Part shown: one piece after another, positions 61,653 through 64,000 of the stretch
Position numbering within the stretch: position 1 is the stretch's first letter
Layout: each line of letters begins with the position of its first letter
Source: Candidatus Competibacter denitrificans Run_A_D11
GTDB taxonomy: Bacteria; Pseudomonadota; Gammaproteobacteria; Competibacterales; Competibacteraceae
Assembly: GCF_001051235.1 (NCBI RefSeq)
Contig: NZ_CBTJ020000024.1
Coordinates: forward strand, 1 to 64,000
Direction: 5' to 3'
DNA: 64,000 nucleotides
The notes under the pieces: generated by a model
The model's database searches: none
What the model was told of the DNA's origin: nothing
What the model saw: the letters and a program-made list of their open reading frames with translations, nothing else
Made by a program: the position numbers and the translations under genes

Positions 61653-62270
61653 ATGGATTCCTGCAAACCGATTGTGCTACTTCTTTCCCTTGTGCTGCCC
61701 CTATGCATCATCGGCACGGTGTGGGCACAGCAGATTTACAAATGGACCGACGCCAACGGGCGGGTGCATTACGGCGCAAAACAACCGGAAAATGCCAACC
61801 AAAGCCAGATCATTGATATCGCCCCAACTTCTACTGCACCAACCAACGCTGCTGATTCCGCCGCCGAAATCGCTCGGATCAACGCGCTCGCCGACCGCAT
61901 GGCCAGCGAACGGCGGGCCACCGAAGATGCGCGCCAGGATCAGGCTCTGCGCGAGTTGGAACAGGAAAACGAGCGGCTCAAAAACGACTTGCTTAAACGC
62001 CAGCAACAGCAGCAAAAAGAGGAGGACAATAGCAAAAAAGTTATCCTCTACCCACCTCCAGGGTTTTATCCGCCTTACGGGCCTTATCCCCCCAGACCCC
62101 CGTTACCCACTCCGTACCCTTGTCAACCCTGGCCGGAATGCCAACGGCCACCGCCACCCTCTGCCCTTCCAGAACCCGTGCGACCGCCCAATAAACCCGA
62201 TAGCGCTATCTTCAACCCCAAGCCAGTGGGTGTGAGTGAGATACCCAACAAGGGTGGCTTTCGCCCATAA
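61653..62270 (+). CDS. DUF4124-domain secreted protein
   Basis: 205 residues. A signal peptide ends near IGTVWA|QQ. It is followed directly by a DUF4124 module (QIYKWTDANGRVHYGAKQPE). A coiled-coil Gln/Glu/Arg-rich section (about 70-130) and a Pro-rich C-terminus (about 135-190) follow. DUF4124 is common at the N-terminus of proteobacterial envelope proteins of unknown role. ATG 61653 with AAGAGG upstream is preferred to GTG 61647. A bidirectional terminator follows. Confidence 0.8.
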   Translation: MDSCKPIVLLLSLVLPLCIIGTVWAQQIYKWTDANGRVHYGAKQPENANQSQIIDIAPTSTAPTNAADSAAEIARINALADRMASERRATEDARQDQALRELEQENERLKNDLLKRQQQQQKEEDNSKKVILYPPPGFYPPYGPYPPRPPLPTPYPCQPWPECQRPPPPSALPEPVRPPNKPDSAIFNPKPVGVSEIPNKGGFRP

Positions 62271-62271
62271 T

Positions 62272-62298
62272 AAAAAACCCGGCTAAGGCCGGGTTTTT
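62272..62298. terminator. Bidirectional terminator between DUF4124 gene and cobA
   Basis: AACCCGGC (62276-62283) pairs with GCCGGGTT (62288-62295) around TAAG. A T-run follows on the plus strand and a run of A precedes it, giving a T-run on the minus strand too. It sits between convergent genes. Confidence 0.88.
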
Positions 62299-62323
62299 GC
62301 TGAATAGCCCAATCGAAAAACCT

Positions 62324-63103
62324 TCAACTGCCTTCAAACCAAGCCAGCCGTGAGCGTAATTTGACCACCTCACCGACGATCAGTAAGGCGGGAGAATGGA
62401 CACCGGCATCGCGTAACACGTCGGCCAGGGAAGCCAGCGTCGCACAAAAAACTCGCTGCTGCGGGGTCGTGCCCCGCTCCACCAATGCGACCGGCAGATC
62501 GCTCGCCGCACCGTACTCGCGCAGCTTCTGGCAAATATGCAGGACGCTTTTCAGGCCCATGTAAAACACCACGGTCTGCCCGGACTGTACCAGCGTCGGC
62601 CAATTCAAATCCAGCGTGCCATCCTTGAGATGACCGGTGACAAACACGCACGCTTGGGCATAATCGCGATGAGTCAGCGGAATGCCCGCATAGGCCGCGC
62701 AACCGGCAGCGGCCGTCACCCCCGGCACCACCTGAAACGGAATACCAGCCGCCATCAGGGTTTCGATTTCCTCACCACCGCGCCCGAAGATAAAAGGATC
62801 GCCGCCTTTGAGCCGCAACACTCGCTGGCCTTGCCGGGCTAGATCAACTAGCAATTGGTTAATTTCCTCTTGCGGCAGGGTGTGATGCTCCGGTCTCTTG
62901 CCGACGAAAATCCGTTCGATGTGCGCAGGCAGTAAAGCCAAAATTTCCGGCGCGATCAGCCGATCATAGACTGCCACATCGGCTGCCTGCATCAACCGTA
63001 ACGCCTTTAGGGTCAGCAGTTCTGGATCGCCAGGGCCGGCGCCCACCAGAAAAATTTCACCCAACGGGGACCGCAGCGGCTCTGAGTTCAATACGTCTAT
63101 CAT
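62324..63103 (-). CDS. cobA: Uroporphyrinogen-III C-methyltransferase
   Basis: 259 residues from [20 protein letters not shown]. The SUMT signatures are [42 protein letters not shown] and [20 protein letters not shown]. The enzyme makes precorrin-2 from uroporphyrinogen III with two SAM, at the branch to cobalamin and siroheme. It is a stand-alone SUMT without the CysG oxidase domain. It lies 34 bp after the cobC/cobD gene, so a cobalamin role is likely. The frame is open upstream to 63223, overlapping that gene, and the longer form is rejected. Confidence 0.93.
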   Translation of the reverse strand: MIDVLNSEPLRSPLGEIFLVGAGPGDPELLTLKALRLMQAADVAVYDRLIAPEILALLPAHIERIFVGKRPEHHTLPQEEINQLLVDLARQGQRVLRLKGGDPFIFGRGGEEIETLMAAGIPFQVVPGVTAAAGCAAYAGIPLTHRDYAQACVFVTGHLKDGTLDLNWPTLVQSGQTVVFYMGLKSVLHICQKLREYGAASDLPVALVERGTTPQQRVFCATLASLADVLRDAGVHSPALLIVGEVVKLRSRLAWFEGS

Positions 63104-63137
63104 GGTCTTGTGTGATCCAACCTTATCTGCCCATACA

Positions 63138-64000
63138 TCAAAGGCCACCCAGCCGCTCGGCCCGCACAGCGGCCAGCGCCAGTTCCAAACGCCGCCAAGC
63201 GACGTCGGAATCCGGTAGGCCAAAGCGTAATCCCAGTGGATCGGTAAAGCGTCGCACCAGAAGACCGCGCTGCGCCAAAGCAGCCTGCCAAAATTCTGCT
63301 TCCGCCAGTGGTACCCATTGAAACAGGGTCGTACCGCCAGCCACTGTCAAGCCGTGGCCATGAAGCAAATCCGCCAGCCGTTGACTGGCCTGCGCCAGAG
63401 CGAGGCGCGCTTGCTGCTGCCAAGGCACATCGGCCAACGCCTGCATTGTCACCCAGCGACCAGGGCCGCTCACTGCCCAAGGGCCCAATGTTTCGGACAG
63501 CCGTTCCAAAACCGCCGGTTCCGCCAGGGCAAATCCTGCCCGCGCCCCGGCCAACCCGTAGAATTTCCCCAATGAACGCAGAACGATTAGGCCCGGTAAC
63601 CCGACATAGCTCGCCAAACTGTCGTTTGGTGTGGCATCCATGAAAGCCTCATCGACCACCAGCCAACCCGCACGGGCGGCCAGGCGCTCACGCCAGTCAA
63701 GCAAAACGGCCGGTGAAAAGCGCAGGCCAGTGGGATTATTGGGATTGACCACAACCACCGTGTTGAACCGATCCAAGGCCACCGCCAACTGTTCAACTGT
63801 TAAATGCTCGACCTCGTGACCGGCTCGCCGCCAGGCATAGGCGTGTTCGGCGTAGGTGGGATGCAGGACGCCGACCCGACCGCAAGGCCGCAACAACGGC
63901 AATGCCTGAATAGCGGCTTGCGAGCCAGCCACCGGCAACAGATGAGCAGTGCCGTAATAAGCGCTCGCCACCACTACTAGGCCATCTTCCGGCTCCGGCA
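63138..64000 (-). CDS. cobC: Threonine-phosphate decarboxylase (CobC/CobD-like), N-terminus beyond the window
   Basis: The frame stays open through the right edge of the window; the last visible upstream codons read [20 protein letters not shown]. About 287 residues are present. The fold is a class I PLP aminotransferase: [47 protein letters not shown], and the PLP lysine in [20 protein letters not shown]. The family provides aminopropanol phosphate for the cobalamin nucleotide loop. The gene is upstream of cobA by 34 bp. The true start lies outside the window. Confidence 0.9.
   Translation of the reverse strand, partial: PEPEDGLVVVASAYYGTAHLLPVAGSQAAIQALPLLRPCGRVGVLHPTYAEHAYAWRRAGHEVEHLTVEQLAVALDRFNTVVVVNPNNPTGLRFSPAVLLDWRERLAARAGWLVVDEAFMDATPNDSLASYVGLPGLIVLRSLGKFYGLAGARAGFALAEPAVLERLSETLGPWAVSGPGRWVTMQALADVPWQQQARLALAQASQRLADLLHGHGLTVAGGTTLFQWVPLAEAEFWQAALAQRGLLVRRFTDPLGLRFGLPDSDVAWRRLELALAAVRAERLGGL

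Overview
The window is ordinary chromosome from a gammaproteobacterium. The first 12 kb holds the end of tuf, tRNA-Trp and then secE-nusG-rplKAJL-rpoBC in their classical order. rnhB-dnaE overlap as in other gammaproteobacteria, and a Pil-Chp chemosensory set for type IV pili is present. A PEP-CTERM protein under an apparent sigma-54 promoter, a GntP permease with a CoA-transferase, and a lysine/alanine-rich protein ending in a starch/glycogen-binding module would fit an environmental storage-polymer accumulator such as the Competibacter group. That placement is inference from gene content; no 16S gene is present.

Layout. 1-12.4 kb: translation and transcription core. 12.4-15.0 kb: a two-gene ABC-2 exporter and msrA. 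15.1-25.3 kb, minus strand: Pil-Chp system in the order small ORF, pilG, pilH, pilI, an amino-acid-binding protein, pilJ, chpA and two CheW-like genes. 25.6-29.8 kb: rnhB-dnaE. 29.9-34.4 kb: a LysR regulator divergent from gntP-pct. 34.6-39.6 kb, minus strand: two tandem modules, each with an adaptor, a small GTPase and Roadblock/LC7 proteins. 39.9-46.5 kb: sodB, a BON lipoprotein with an AsnB-type amidotransferase, a monothiol glutaredoxin, a CBM20-like protein, an FAD oxidoreductase and a dienoyl-CoA-reductase-like SDR. 46.6-47.8 kb: a zeta-like toxin with two tandem copies of its likely antitoxin. 47.9-56.2 kb: thrC, a secreted proline-rich protein, a FimV-like protein with internal duplications, and an ACP/acyl-AMP ligase/acyltransferase fusion. 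56.2-57.7 kb: AT-rich regulatory DNA with a MITE-like element and the PEP-CTERM gene. 57.8-60.6 kb: ThiW-type ECF transporter. 60.6-64 kb: uppP, a DUF4124 protein, cobA and the edge-truncated cobC/cobD.

The strongest candidate for an under-described system is the GTPase/Roadblock region (34634-39621). Each module has a small GTPase of the MglA/COG2229 type with non-canonical G3 and G4 motifs. Each also has Roadblock partners and an adaptor with a winged-helix-like region and a similar basic C-terminal tail. The arrangement recalls actinobacterial conservons (CvnB, C and D) without the histidine kinase. Its presence about 9 kb from the Pil-Chp cluster and near a FimV-like gene suggests, by inference only, a role in cell polarity or surface motility. 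Lesser points are a periplasmic binding protein inside the Pil-Chp operon, a PilG-like regulator with a degenerate extra receiver, an unlisted 58-codon ORF behind a good promoter, compensating frameshifts in a FimV microsatellite, and three TGTCAG-N8-ACAG sites upstream of the sigma-54-like promoter.
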